Source: Rhabdophis nuchalis (taxonomy: Eukaryota > Chordata > Lepidosauria > Squamata > Natricidae). Taken from it: a stretch of DNA of 64,000 nucleotides. The notes beneath the pieces are model-generated. The model searched no databases, was not told the origin of the DNA, and saw only the letters and a list, made by a program, of their open reading frames with translations. Shown one piece after another: positions 32,396 to 43,000 of the stretch (positions are counted from its first letter, which is position 1; each line of letters opens with the position of its first letter). The DNA lies in the NCBI GenBank assembly GCA_039707465.1, contig CM077644.1, positions 147,072,962-147,136,961 on the forward strand, read 5' to 3'. Both the position numbers and the translations under genes were made by a program.

Positions 32396-34600
32396 TAAGA
32401 ACAACACCCGAAGTTGCAAAGGTTTTTTTTAAATTTCCTGAAATATCAGTCCTGATGATAAAAAGGAACAAAATGGTTTTTCCCCCCTCCTTATTATTCT
32501 TAACAGCCAGCTTACAGCAGAAAATTCATGGGCTTTCAGGATTGCAGTTCGTTGTTTTTTTCTCTTTTAAATACCTTGGAATGTTAATAGCAAAAAAGCT
32601 GGAACAATTAGCCTTGAGAAATTCTAATTTGCTTGTGAGAAAAAAAAATCAAATGAGACTTTGACAGGCAGAGAACAATTAAATCTATCACTCCTAGATA
32701 AAGCTATAATACAAATTACAATCCTTCCTTGCTTGCCCCCCTTCTCCTCCCATTTCAATGTATTCTCATTATGCTCTCCAATGAGAAACTCAAACCCTGT
32801 TAATCTCTTATGGAAACATTTATCAGCCAAGGCAAAATGTTTCCAATTTCTAATGTAGTTAAATATTGGGGTGAGGCTGGTGTGTACACATACACTCGCC
32901 TCACCCCAATATTAAACTACATTAGAGTTAAATATTAAATTTGGGGCACAGTTTTGGTCATAAGTCAAGGACTTCCTGTACTGTATGACTTTGGACTGTG
33001 GCATTTTTAGTCCTCACATGTGGTTTCCTTTAAATTCCTTTTGCATTCATTGTATGCCAAGGAGTCCTTCCTTCAATCAGCCAAGTGGAAGATGGTACTT
33101 GAAAGTATTATCTAATCATTTTCAGGTTAAACAGTCAATCCTCTTTATTTATGGATGGCTTCTTTCCAATATGGGCCTTACAGTGTTTTATAAAGGTTTG
33201 GTTTCTTTTCTTTAAAAACAAACACTGCATTTCACATTTGCTGTAACGGATAAATGGACTCTTAAGGCAGACATCAATTGCTTGAAAGCTTAATAGGACA
33301 AGATTTGTGGAAACTGAAGTTTACTTCTCCTCATTCCAAAAAGCTTTCCTGTGCTCCATGGAGCAGAGAAAGTAAGTATTGCTATTTTATGTTTTTTTGA
33401 TCATTCTTAAGATATATACAATTTTAATTACTATTTGGGTCAACTTTAAGTCGCTGTATTTTGACTTCTAATTCCATTTGAATTTGGGTGTCAGACCTGG
33501 AAGCCATCTTTTACCTTTTGGATTTTAGGCCTGCCACATTTTCTACTGTGGGACAATGGGAAGGGGGATTATACAGAGTGTGGGTGATATGTAGCCATAA
33601 CAACATTCTTTCTCAGAAAGTCAAGGTCAACTGGCCCTGCAGGTGTGATGAGATGACTGGGAGATAAGTCCTGGTTTGGATGGTGTCTGATTGGATCATG
33701 TGATGAATATGGGGCTGCTGGGCAGGGGCTTGAACTTTCTTTTGGTGAGGAAAACCTGGAAGCTTTCAGATGTGCCAATATGTCATCTCTAATAAAATGG
33801 AACTTTGAGGAAACTCAAGTCTTGGAGTCTTCTTTCCTTAAGGGCATTACTTGGAACCCTGACATTAACAATGTACAATCTACAATGGCAATGTAACTTT
33901 AGTGCTCGGGAGAAAATCTAGATATATAGCTTCCAATTTGGATATCCCCTAGAAATAGCTTTGGTTACCCTCCATAGGGACAATGTTGGCAGAGAGCTTC
34001 TATGTTGATTCTTCTAGACAGATCAACTACTAACTATGCAATATGCATATATGAACTTGTTGGGTTGAAATTGGTGTTGCCATGTTCTGTTCTTACATCA
34101 GGAGAATATCAGTAGAAATTTACTGTCTGGCTCCATGGCATTTGGTGGGAGGGGGGGTTGTCTCATAGGGTTCCATTCTTTCTTCCCTGCTGTTCAACAT
34201 GTGCTTCTATATGAAGTAACTTGGGGAAGTCCTCTGAAGATTTGAATAGGTGTCCTCCAATCCATATGAAACAGGGGCAGGGAATTGTGACGTTTCTTGA
34301 TAATTCCCAGAAGCAGGAATGGATTGAAAGAAGGCCAACTAACTAAAGGTGAATTCAAATATAATGGAGTTATTGTGAATGGGAAGTGTTTATATTTGGA
34401 ATATTTCAATTCTGTTTAAAGAAAGTTTATCTTATCTACTGCCTTTTTTAAAAAGAACTGAATAGTAGTTCCTGGATTTTGATACTCAGAGAGATACTAC
34501 ATGTAGCTTGTGAATTAGTAAAGGAGAACAAATTGCCCAGTAGTTTTGACTGTCAAACTACTGTATTTTTCCCTCTCTCTCTTTCTATCCCGCTACCTAC
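32396..34600. other. Unassigned region with one hairpin
   Basis: Mostly unrecognised AT-rich DNA. A hairpin lies at 32850-32925: 28-bp arms with one mismatch and a 20-base spacer. After it, TTTTGGTCATAAGTCAAGGAC is a scrap of the ACTTACGAC-type repeat. Confidence 0.4.
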
Positions 34601-34612
34601 CTACCTACCATG

Positions 34613-34855
34613 CAGCCTCCTGGGGGCCAAAAATGGGCCACCTGGGAGTGTGCTACCCTCCATGCCTAGTTTTGGGCCTAGTAGGCATCCATACAGCCTC
34701 CTGGGACCAAAAATGGACCACCTGGGAGTGTGTCACCCCCCCAGGCTTAGTTTTGGGCCTAGTAGGCATCTATACAGCCTCCTGGGACCAAAAATGGGCC
34801 ACCTGGGAGTGTGTCATCCCCCATGCCTAGTTTTGGGCCTAGCAGGCCTTCATGC
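34613..34855 (+). repeat. 81-bp minisatellite, 3 copies
   Basis: Units start at 34613, 34694 and 34775 with CAGCCTCCTGGG and include ATGGGCCACCTGGGAGTGTG and TAGTTTTGGGCCTAG. Because 81 is a multiple of 3 it leaves long open frames in more than one phase, which are not genes. Confidence 0.9.
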
Positions 34856-35563
34856 AGTGTGGCAATGTTGGAAGCTTATTCAGTTGCTAAGGAAACGACT
34901 GTTGGAAATGTGAGGGGCATGTGCATGATGCATCATAAGAAGCAGCCGGGTTGGAGGAGCTACAGGGAGGTGAAAACCTGAGAAGTGCGTACCTTTTACA
35001 TTTGTACTGCTTGCACATGACACACGTGTGCCAACCACACAAAAGGTACGTATGATTGCATCGGAAGTCCTTGGGAACATTGTGTGAAAAGTTGGTGTCG
35101 ATCGGTGAAGTCCTTTCTGAAATTAGTGGCTTTGCACAAACTATTTTACATTTTTATTTATATAGATTATTTCCTTTTTGGATTATTACTTTGTTCATTG
35201 TGGCTATCATCTGAATGAATCCTGCTAGCTAGCTAGCTATTAATTTTGGCTACCATGAGGAAAGCATAATCCTGATTTAGGCAGATTAGGGGATTTCATG
35301 GTTTGTTTATTTGTTTTTCATTCCCACTTTCTACAGGCCGTTCTTGCACAATGTCAAACAGTGTTTTGATTTACTAAACAAATAAGCAAAAGTTGTTCAT
35401 GGCAAAACCATAAAATTGGATACCTATTAAAGGAATATGAAATAAAATTACATGTGAATTTATCACACAACTAGGGATACTAATCTGTGTAGTAGAAATC
35501 CAGATGACCATTAGATGGCAGCAAATATTTATAATGTTGATATCTTCACTTGATCATCTAGGG
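34856..35563. other. Unassigned region
   Basis: No gene or repeat recognised; a CTAG-rich short stretch lies near 35224. Confidence 0.4.
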
Positions 35564-35710
35564 CACGGGTGTCAAACTCACAGTGTCACATTGCTGTCAT
35601 GTGTTATTTTTCAATGTTTTTCCGCTCATGGAGTTCCGCTCATGGAGTCCTGGTGGGCATGGCCTGTGCATGGCACTTCCAGCCCGCAGGCCACCAGTTT
35701 GATGCCCCTG
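35564..35710. mobile_element. hAT-like MITE (CAGGGGTGTCAAACTC family), 147 bp
   Basis: Starts CACGGGTGTCAAACTC and ends AGTTTGATGCCCCTG. Flanks ATCTAGGG (35556-35563) and ATCTACAG (35711-35718) agree at 6 of 8. The same family is seen at 53493-53850. Confidence 0.75.
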
Positions 35711-35940
35711 ATCTACAGGTCTGCAACCCAAATCTTCTGGCTGGAATACTTTTGGATCAGACAAATTCAACAATAACTATCTATATAGCAGGAAAAAGTT
35801 TGCCACTAAGACAACAAAATAATTTTGTTCTCCAATTGTTGTTTCCTGTGTTGAAACCCAAAATATCTCTAGTCGAGGGGGGGGAAACAGAGCGTAAGGA
35901 AAGGAAAACTGATTTGTTTTTGTCTCATTTTTGGCTGCTA
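35711..35940. other. Spacer
   Basis: Short unassigned sequence before the L1 5' UTR insertion. Confidence 0.4.
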
Positions 35941-35956
35941 AGAAATACTTTAAAGA

Positions 35957-36406
35957 GGCTTCCGGTTCCACCTTCCAGCGGCGACGGACGAGTCTTGGGG
36001 CTTGTCCGCCGCTTTGCTCTTTTTTCTGCCCCCCCATGGGGGCGAGACGCCCCTCCTTGGGGGTCTCCCATAGGGCTGGCTTGCCTGGGTCGGTCCCTCC
36101 CTGCGGCAGCGGGGAAACGGCCCTTGTCTTCGGTCTAGGTGAAGAAGGACATGCTGCGGGGGGTTTCCCCTTCGCCAATGGAGGTCGGTAACGTATGGTG
36201 AATATGGAGAGAGCTGGACGTTCGGGTCGGAAGGCTCTCCGGGACTTTGGCGGCGAGGTGAAGAGTGAGTGATTTTAAATATATTTTTGCTGTCAGCCTG
36301 GACTGAAATAACTTGGAGGGGGGTGTTTGTTGTCAAAACCCCCCTCGGATTCAAAGCGGCGCTTGGAAATGGCTCCTCGTTACGAGGAAGCGGATATCTT
36401 AAACCC
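35957..36406 (+). mobile_element. L1 5'-UTR-only insertion with 16-bp TSD
   Basis: 450 bp, starting GGCTTCCGGTTCC and ending GGATATCTTAAACCC. It aligns with the first half of the 5' UTR of the L1-like element at 37326-39305 (shared words GACATGCTGCGGGGGG, CCCTTGTCTTCGG, GAAGCGGA). It is flanked by an exact 16-bp duplication AGAAATACTTTAAAGA (35941-35956 and 36407-36422). It has no ORF, no poly(A) and no LINE 3' end, yet the duplication shows it entered by target-primed reverse transcription. Its left edge is the true 5' end of the L1. Confidence 0.85.
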
Positions 36407-36611
36407 AGAAATACTTTAAAGAAACAATATATTTCCATTACTCCTTTCCTTGCCAAACCTCACCTCCAACTGATAATCTAATCCCAAACAAACCAATGCA
36501 TATCTTAGATAATGGAATCAAGCAGTAAAAACAGAATGAGTTTCACATGACTTGGCCAGAATCATTGGCTTGATATTTCTCCACCTCTTAATACTAAAGA
36601 ACACAGAGAAG

Positions 36612-36688
36612 GAAGGAAGGAAGGAAGGAAGGAAGGAAGGAAGGAAGGAAGGAAGGAAGGAAGGAAGGAAGGAAGGAAGGAAGGAAGA
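36612..36688. repeat. (GGAA)n microsatellite
   Basis: About 19 perfect GGAA/AAGG units. Long open frames on both strands here are repeat artefacts. Confidence 0.97.
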
Positions 36689-37271
36689 AATTTTCAAGCA
36701 AGATGGTAATATTATGTCCAATAAGACACAAATCAAACCAGATAATTTTGCCACGCTAATAGTAATACAGACATTTCATACTTTTTGCTCACAATACTCT
36801 ATGCATTATAAAGTGACAGCTAAGGTAAACATACATGATGGTATATTTAGAAACCAAACTCCCTGACATAGCAGTAAAATACTTTTAGTACTTTCCAATT
36901 CACTCGGTCGAATCCAACAAAACCCACAGTATAAGAACATAATAACGTTTCACTTTTTTAATTACTCCCACTGAGCATTTTGTCTGAAATGCTTCATCTT
37001 GTATATGAGTGAGGCCTCCAGTGGTACATTCTAGACCAGTCCTTCTGCTAATGAAATCCATCCATACTGCTACAAGGGGACAATAAATTACAAATATTGA
37101 TTTGAGAGCGACAAAAGTTTCCAAATGCTTATTGGCCTGTAATTCTGGTTCTTTGCAACACTTTTGATGCCAGTTGAGCATACAATTTATCTAAGTACCA
37201 ACTGATGTCAGTGCTAGTATAATAGCATCATTGTCTCCAGATGCTGCCCGTGCAATGAAGCTAAGATAACA

Positions 37272-37273
<2 letters not shown>
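36689..37273. other. Unassigned region
   Basis: No recognisable feature apart from chance open frames. Confidence 0.4.

Positions 37274-37320
<47 letters not shown>
37274..37320. repeat. (GT)n microsatellite
   Basis: About 23 GT units. The target site of the next element lies at its end. Confidence 0.97.
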
Positions 37321-37323
<3 letters not shown>

Positions 37324-37598
37324 GGTTTTTTTTTTTTATATTGAAAAAGTTTTATTGGTTTTACATTTTTCCATAGGATGGGGTAAGGGATACAAAGAAA
37401 TTTTGAGAGCGTTCACGTCAAAGTCGTCGGCCCTTCCGGGACTTCAAAATACATTGATAACAATAAAAAACATTTTCCGTAACACTACAAAGTGAAAGCA
37501 AGTACATATACCTAAGTTCTCAGTTCTATGCTGTCAGTCATTTACAAAAATCCAAATACAGATATTATGCAATATTATTCAGAAAAATCAAGGCAAAG

Positions 37599-38447
37599 TT
37601 ATTTTTTAGATCTACGTCTCTTGGCAATTGTGTCTTCAACCTCTTCCTCCAGGCCCCCAGCGGGCGGGGCCGTGGCCCCCCCTGCCCCCCCTGAATCTTC
37701 CCCCAGGACAGAGGAGTGTTTTTTGAAAAAGGCTTCCGCCTCGGCAACTGTTTTAATCCTCACTCTTCCTCCTTCCCAGAACACCAGCATCCCTTCGGGT
37801 GTCACCCACTTGAACCAAATCCCGTGATCAAACAATGTTTTAGACAAGAAGGAAAATTTCCTTCTTGCATCTCTAATCTTTCTTGGGATCTGCTTCAAGA
37901 TAGCAACCTCTTTTTGTTGGTAAATTAACGGACTTCCTCTCTGCACTTTCAGGATTTCCTCTCTGGTTGACCTTCTAACAAATTTCACATGTATCTCTCT
38001 AGGTACTTCATTTATCCTGGCATATGCTGAGTTTATTCTGTAGGCTAGGTCAATGTCCCCCCTGATCTCATCCTTAGGTTTATGTAAATAGTCTGCTATA
38101 ATTGTGCTCATGAGATCAGGGAGGCATTCACCAGGTTCCTCAAAAACATTCTGAAATCTCAAAAAATATGTCATTCTTTCCATATCCATCCTAGACACAT
38201 GCCCGTTTATTTCCACAACCTCATTAGTAACATTTTTAATCTCTCCCTTAGCCCCCACCAGCCCCCCTTCCAATTCTTCATTCTTCTTTGTGTTTTCCAG
38301 CACTTGTTTTCATGTGTCCAATAACTCCTTCTTAAAGTTAATATTTTCTGCCCTCTGGGCCTTAATTTCTTGTACCAACGTTTGTATAACAGATTCAAGA
38401 GAAGCCATCCTTTGTTCTAAGCTTGCCAGTGCTGTTTCTTGTGCCAT
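37599..38447 (-). pseudogene. L1 ORF1p-like RNA-binding protein, one premature stop
   Basis: 282 codons from the ATG at 38447. An N-terminal coiled-coil-like part (LASLEQRMASLESVIQTLVQ) is followed by the L1 ORF1p RRM-type region (FLRFQNVFEEPGECLPDLM) and the C-terminal domain (REIHVKFVRRSTREEILK; TPEGMLVFWEGGRVRIK). It ends with an unusual Gly/Ala/Pro tail and a basic RRRSKK. The only break is a TGA at codon 46 (38310-38312), in the coiled coil. ORF1p trimers package L1 RNA. Fold assignment is confident. Whether the stop is specific to this copy is unknown. Confidence 0.85.
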
Positions 38448-39305
38448 GATTAGCTGTTAAAATCAATGCCACTAAAATGGCGTTTTCTGGGTGAGGCTGA
38501 TGAGGCAGATCAGGAGCCAAAAGTTCCGTTCAGGGTTGTAAAGTTGCAAAGTTCAGGAACCAAGAGAGAAACAATTTTCCAACTCAATAAGTATAATAGC
38601 GAAGGTACTCCAGAAAAGAAATCACAAATCCAAAAAGAAAAAATTCTTCATTAATAACCAGAGGAAGTCCAAATTGCAAAGAGACGCTGGGAATTTTCCA
38701 TAAGTGAAATAGTCAGTCAGGAACAAAGAGAAGCCATCTTCCACGCCCAAGCTCAAAGCCCGAAGGAGAGAGTGGTAAAATAAATTGTTTCAGCCAGACC
38801 TAGAAACATTGTTGCAAGCAAACTGCAGATCACTTTCCCTTGCTGCAAACAGTCAGGATTAAAGATTTCCGCTTCCTCGCCGCGAGGAGCCATTTTCAAG
38901 TGCCGCTTGAGTCCGAGGGGGGGGGTTTACAAACAAACACCCCCCTCCCAGTCCTTTCAGCCCGGCTGACAGCAGAAAAAAAAGTTTTAAATCACTCACT
39001 CTCCCCGTCGCAGCTGAAGCCCCGAGAAGCCTTCCGACTCATTAGATCAGCTCTCTTCATGATCGCGAATGGCGCCGTCTGCATTTGGCGAAGGGAAAAC
39101 CCCCCGCAGCATGTTCTCCTTCACCTAAGCCGAAGACAAGGGTCGCTTCCCCCACCGCCGTGGGGGGGAGCGTCCCAGGCGAGCCGGCTTTACGGGAGAC
39201 CCCCAAAAAAGGGGCGTCTCGCCCCCGGGGGGGGCAGAAAAAACAACAAAACGGCGAGCGAGCGCTAGGCTTGCCCGTCACCGCTGGAGCCGGAACCGGA
39301 AGTCC
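38448..39305 (-). promoter_or_regulatory. L1 5' UTR / internal promoter region
   Basis: 858 bp leader. The distal 450 bp is GC- and CpG-rich with CTTCCGGTTCCGG at the very 5' end (GGAA/ETS-like motifs) and poly-C/poly-G runs. It is expected to hold the internal RNA polymerase II promoter that L1 elements use. The same sequence is found alone at 35957-36406. Confidence 0.6.
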
Positions 39306-39348
39306 TGTGTGTGTTAGGTTTTGAGCTGATAAATAAATAAACAAGGGA

Positions 39349-39395
39349 GACTAGGATAGATCTATTTCGAGCTATTTAGCTCTCATCAGCTAGCC
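39349..39395 (-). ncRNA. Hammerhead ribozyme, minimal type I, intact
   Basis: Read on the minus strand: stem I GGCTAG/CTAGTC (one G-U), core CTGATGA, stem II GAGCT-AAAT-AGCTC, GAAA, stem III ATAG-AT-CTAT, cleavage after AUC. All conserved bases are present. Confidence 0.85.
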
Positions 39396-39570
39396 ATACC
39401 CTTACTGGGATTCGAACCAGGGAAGTATTACATGTGAGGCAGTTGTAATTGCCACAAGCATATACTTATTCCCCTGTCTCTCAGCTGATCAGGATAGAAC
39501 CAGTGGTCTAGTGGCAATTACAACTGCCTCACATATAATACTTCCCTGGTTCGAATCCCAGTAAGGGTGT

Positions 39571-39617
39571 GGCTAGCTGATGAGAGCTAAATAGCTGGAA
39601 ATAGATCTATCCTAGTC
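39571..39617 (+). ncRNA. Hammerhead ribozyme, stem II mismatch
   Basis: Same as its partner at 39349-39395 except that stem II reads GAGCT-AAAT-AGCTG, so the base pair next to the core is G-G. The catalytic core bases are intact. Activity is probably reduced. Confidence 0.8.
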
Positions 39618-39788
39618 TCCCCTGTTTGTTTATTTATCAGCTCAAAATCTAAAACACATGTAAACAAAAGACACAACGAAACTAATAGCTTTCTGTCTGC
39701 ATGGTCTCTTGTGATGAGCCAAAAGACAGAAAAGGAAAGCAGTATGCTTCCTCCATTAATTGGGGCTTACCAGGGTGTTGTGACACAA

Positions 39789-39790
<2 letters not shown>

Positions 39791-39871
<81 letters not shown>
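39791..39871. repeat. (AT)n(GT)n at array border
   Basis: About 17 AT units followed by about 22 GT units, ending at the first base of the tandem array. Confidence 0.97.
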
Positions 39872-39874
<3 letters not shown>

Positions 39875-39912
39875 AATTTCTTTAAGGGATGATTAGTAAT
39901 AATTAATTAAGA

Positions 39913-39959
39913 GACCAGGATGGATCCATTTCGGGCTCCTTAGCCCTCGTCAGCTGGCC
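39913..39959 (-). ncRNA. Hammerhead ribozyme of array (first of 22)
   Basis: Minus strand: stem I GGCCAG/CTGGTC, core CTGACGA, stem II GGGCT-AAGG-AGCCC, GAAA, stem III ATGG-AT-CCAT, cleavage after AUC. The motif recurs every 346 bp up to about 47180-47226. A few units have CTGATGA, also a valid core. One unit (near 45455) has a G-U pair in stem III. I found no array copy with a broken conserved core base. Confidence 0.9.
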
Positions 39960-39972
39960 ATACTTCCCTACA

Positions 39973-40030
39973 GGGATTTGAACTGGTGCTCTCCAGCATT
40001 CGAAGCAGGCTTCTCTATGCCTTGAGCTAA
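39973..40030 (-). promoter_or_regulatory. tRNA-like Pol III boxes of array unit (first unit)
   Basis: On the minus strand the A-box-like TTAGCTCAAGGC (40030-40019) is followed by the B-box-like AGTTCAAATCCC (39984-39973), just upstream of the hammerhead. The spacing is tRNA-like. By analogy with tRNA SINEs these boxes may drive RNA polymerase III. The other copies (7167-7223; 39513-39571; 52018-52080) keep a better B box, GGTTCGAATCC. Confidence 0.7.
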
Positions 40031-43000
40031 CCAGTTTCCCTGATTACATCATCCTTTCTACAGGACTTTATTGATGAAGTGGATATATTGTTACAGCTTC
40101 CTGTTAGGCCTATTTAAGGGAGGAGACAAACTTGTCATCCTTCTCTGTCCTTCGACTCAACCTAGAGACCATCCAGACAGAGACCTATTAAATTGCTGCT
40201 GTCTTTTTAGATATGTGTTAAATTTCTTTAAGGGATGATTAGTAATAATTAATTAAGAGACCAGGATGGATCCATTTCGGGCTCCTTAGCCCTCGTCAGC
40301 TGGCCATACTTCCCTACAGGGATTTGAACTGGTGCTCTCCAGCATTCGAAGCAGGCTTCTCTATGCCTTGAGCTAACCAGTTTCCCTGATTACATCATCC
40401 TTTCTACAGGACTTTATTGATGAAGTGGATATATTGTTACAGCTTCCTGTTAGGCCTATTTAAGGGAGGAGACAAACTTGTCATCCTTCTCTGTCCTTCG
40501 ACTCAACCTAGAGACCATCCAGACAGAGACCTATTAAATTGCTGCTGTCTTTTTAGATATGTGTTAAATTTCTTTAAGGGATGATTAGTAATAATTAATT
40601 AAGAGACCAGGATGGATCCATTTCGGGCTCCTTAGCCCTCGTCAGCTGGCCATACTTCCCTACAGGGATTTGAACTGGTGCTCTCCAGCATTCGAAGCAG
40701 GCTTCTCTATGCCTTGAGCTAACCAGTTTCCCTGATTACATCATCCTTTCTACAGGACTTTATTGATGAAGTGGATATATTGTTACAGCTTCCTGTTAGG
40801 CCTATTTAAGGGAGGAGACAAACTTGTCATCCTTCTCTGTCCTTCGACTCAACCTAGAGACCATCCAGACAGAGACCTATTAAATTGCTGCTGTCTTTTT
40901 AGATATGTGTTAAATTTCTTTAAGGGATGATTAGTAATAATTAATTAAGAGACCAGGATGGATCCATTTCGGGCTCCTTAGCCCTCATCAGCTGGCCATA
41001 CTTCCCTACAGGGATTTGAACTGGTGCTCTCCAGCATTCGAAGCAGGCTTCTCTATGCCTTGAGCTAACCAGTTTCCCTGATTACATCATCCTTTCTACA
41101 GGACTTTATTGATGAAGTGGATATATTGTTACAGCTTCCTGTTAGGCCTATTTAAGGGAGGAGACAAACTTGTCATCCTTCTCTGTCCTTCGACTCAACC
41201 TAGAGACCATCCAGACAGAGACCTATTAAATTGCTGCTGTCTTTTTAGATATGTGTTAAATTTCTTTAAGGGATGATTAGTAATAATTAATTAAGAGACC
41301 AGGATGGATCCATTTCGGGCTCCTTAGCCCTCGTCAGCTGGCCATACTTCCCTACAGGGATTTGAACTGGTGCTCTCCAGCATTCGAAGCAGGCTTCTCT
41401 ATGCCTTGAGCTAACCAGTTTCCCTGATTACATCATCCTTTCTACAGGACTTTATTGATGAAGTGGATATATTGTTACAGCTTCCTGTTAGGCCTATTTA
41501 AGGGAGGAGACAAACTTGTCATCCTTCTCTGTCCTTCGACTCAACCTAGAGACCATCCAGACAGAGACCTATTAAATTGCTGCTGTCTTTTTAGATATGT
41601 GTTAAATTTCTTTAAGGGATGATTAGTAATAATTAATTAAGAGACCAGGATGGATCCATTTCGGGCTCCTTAGCCCTCGTCAGCTGGCCATACTTCCCTA
41701 CAGGGATTTGAACTGGTGCTCTCCAGCATTCGAAGCAGGCTTCTCTATGCCTTGAGCTAACCAGTTTCCCTGATTACATCATCCTTTCTACAGGACTTTA
41801 TTGATGAAGTGGATATATTGTTACAGCTTCCTGTTAGGCCTATTTAAGGGAGGAGACAAACTTGTCATCCTTCTCTGTCCTTCGACTCAACCTAGAGACC
41901 ATCCAGACAGAGACCTATTAAATTGCTGCTGTCTTTTTAGATATGTGTTAAATTTCTTTAAGGGATGATTAGTAATAATTAATTAAGAGACCAGGATGGA
42001 TCCATTTCGGGCTCCTTAGCCCTCATCAGCTGGCCATACTTCCCTACAGGGATTTGAACTGGTGCTCTCCAGCATTCGAAGCAGGCTTCTCTATGCCTTG
42101 AGCTAACCAGTTTCCCTGATTACATCATCCTTTCTACAGGACTTTATTGATGAAGTGGATATATTGTTACAGCTTCCTGTTAGGCCTATTTAAGCGAGGA
42201 GACAAACTTGTCATCCTTCTCTGTCCTTCGACTCAACCTAGAGACCATCCAGACAGAGACCTATTAAATTGCTGCTGTCTTTTTAGATATGTGTTAAATT
42301 TCTTTAAGGGATGATTAGTAATAATTAATTAAGAGACCAGGATGGATCCATTTCGGGCTCCTTAGCCCTCGTCAGCTGGCCATACTTCCCTACAGGGATT
42401 TGAACTGGTGCTCTCCAGCATTCAAAGCAGGCTTCCCTATGCCTTGAGCTAACCAGTTTCCCTGATTACATCATCCTTTCTACAGGACTTTATTGATGAA
42501 GTGGATATATTGTTACAGCTTCCTGTTAGGCCTATTTAAGGGAGGAGACAAACTTGTTATCCTTCTCTGTCCTTCGACTCAACCTAGAGACCATCCAGAC
42601 AGAGACCTATTAAATTGCTGCTGTCTTTTTAGATATGTGTTAAATTTCTTTAAGGGATGATTAGTAATAATTAATTAAGAGACCAGGATGGATCCATTTC
42701 GGGCTCCTTAGCCCTCGTCAGCTGGCCATACTTCCCTACAGGGATTTGAACTGGTGCTCTCCAGCATTCGAAGCAGGCTTCTCTATGCCTTGAGCTAACC
42801 AGTTTCCCTGATTACATCATCCTTTCTACAGGACTTTATTGATGAAGTGGATATATTGTTACAGCTTCCTGTTAGGCCTATTTAAGGGAGGAGACAAACT
42901 TGTCATCCTTCACTGTCCTTCGACTCAACCTAGAGACCATCCAGACAGAGACCTATTAAATTGCTGCTGTCTTTTTAGATATGTGTTAAATTTCTTTAAG

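Larger units (their letters stand above)
37326..39305 (-). mobile_element. ORF1-only L1-like element (half-L1), complete insertion
   Basis: 1,980 bp on the minus strand, with an exact 13-bp target duplication TGTGTGTGTTAGG (37313-37325 and 39306-39318). Order: GC-rich 5' UTR (39305-38448), ORF1 (38447-37599), short 3' UTR, AATAAA (37356-37351) and A12 (37337-37326). There is no ORF2 at all, although the duplication and poly(A) show a full-length integration. The 5' end matches the independent copy at 35957. It therefore looks like a nonautonomous L1 derivative that keeps ORF1, comparable in plan to mammalian HAL1. Confidence 0.88.
39321..39655. mobile_element. Type B ribozyme repeat, inverted pair
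   Basis: Two copies face away from each other: left arm about 39323-39453 (minus), right arm about 39513-39650 (plus), with near-identical arms of about 135 bp and a 60-bp spacer. Each arm has a tRNA-like B box (GGTTCGAATCCCAGTAAGG), then a hammerhead and a TTTATTTATCAGCTC tail; the plus arm also shows an A-box-like TGGTCTAGTGGC. The pair lies only a few bases from the half-L1 insertion, whose target site it borders. Confidence 0.85.

Noticed and set aside
35569..36191. 189- and 86-residue proteins
   Set aside because: Frames run through a hAT-like MITE and the CpG-rich L1 5' UTR, where stops are rare by composition.
39956..40043. Functional tRNA genes, one per array unit
   Set aside because: The A and B boxes are tRNA-like, but the acceptor stem and cloverleaf pairing are poor. 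They are better read as SINE-type promoter heads.
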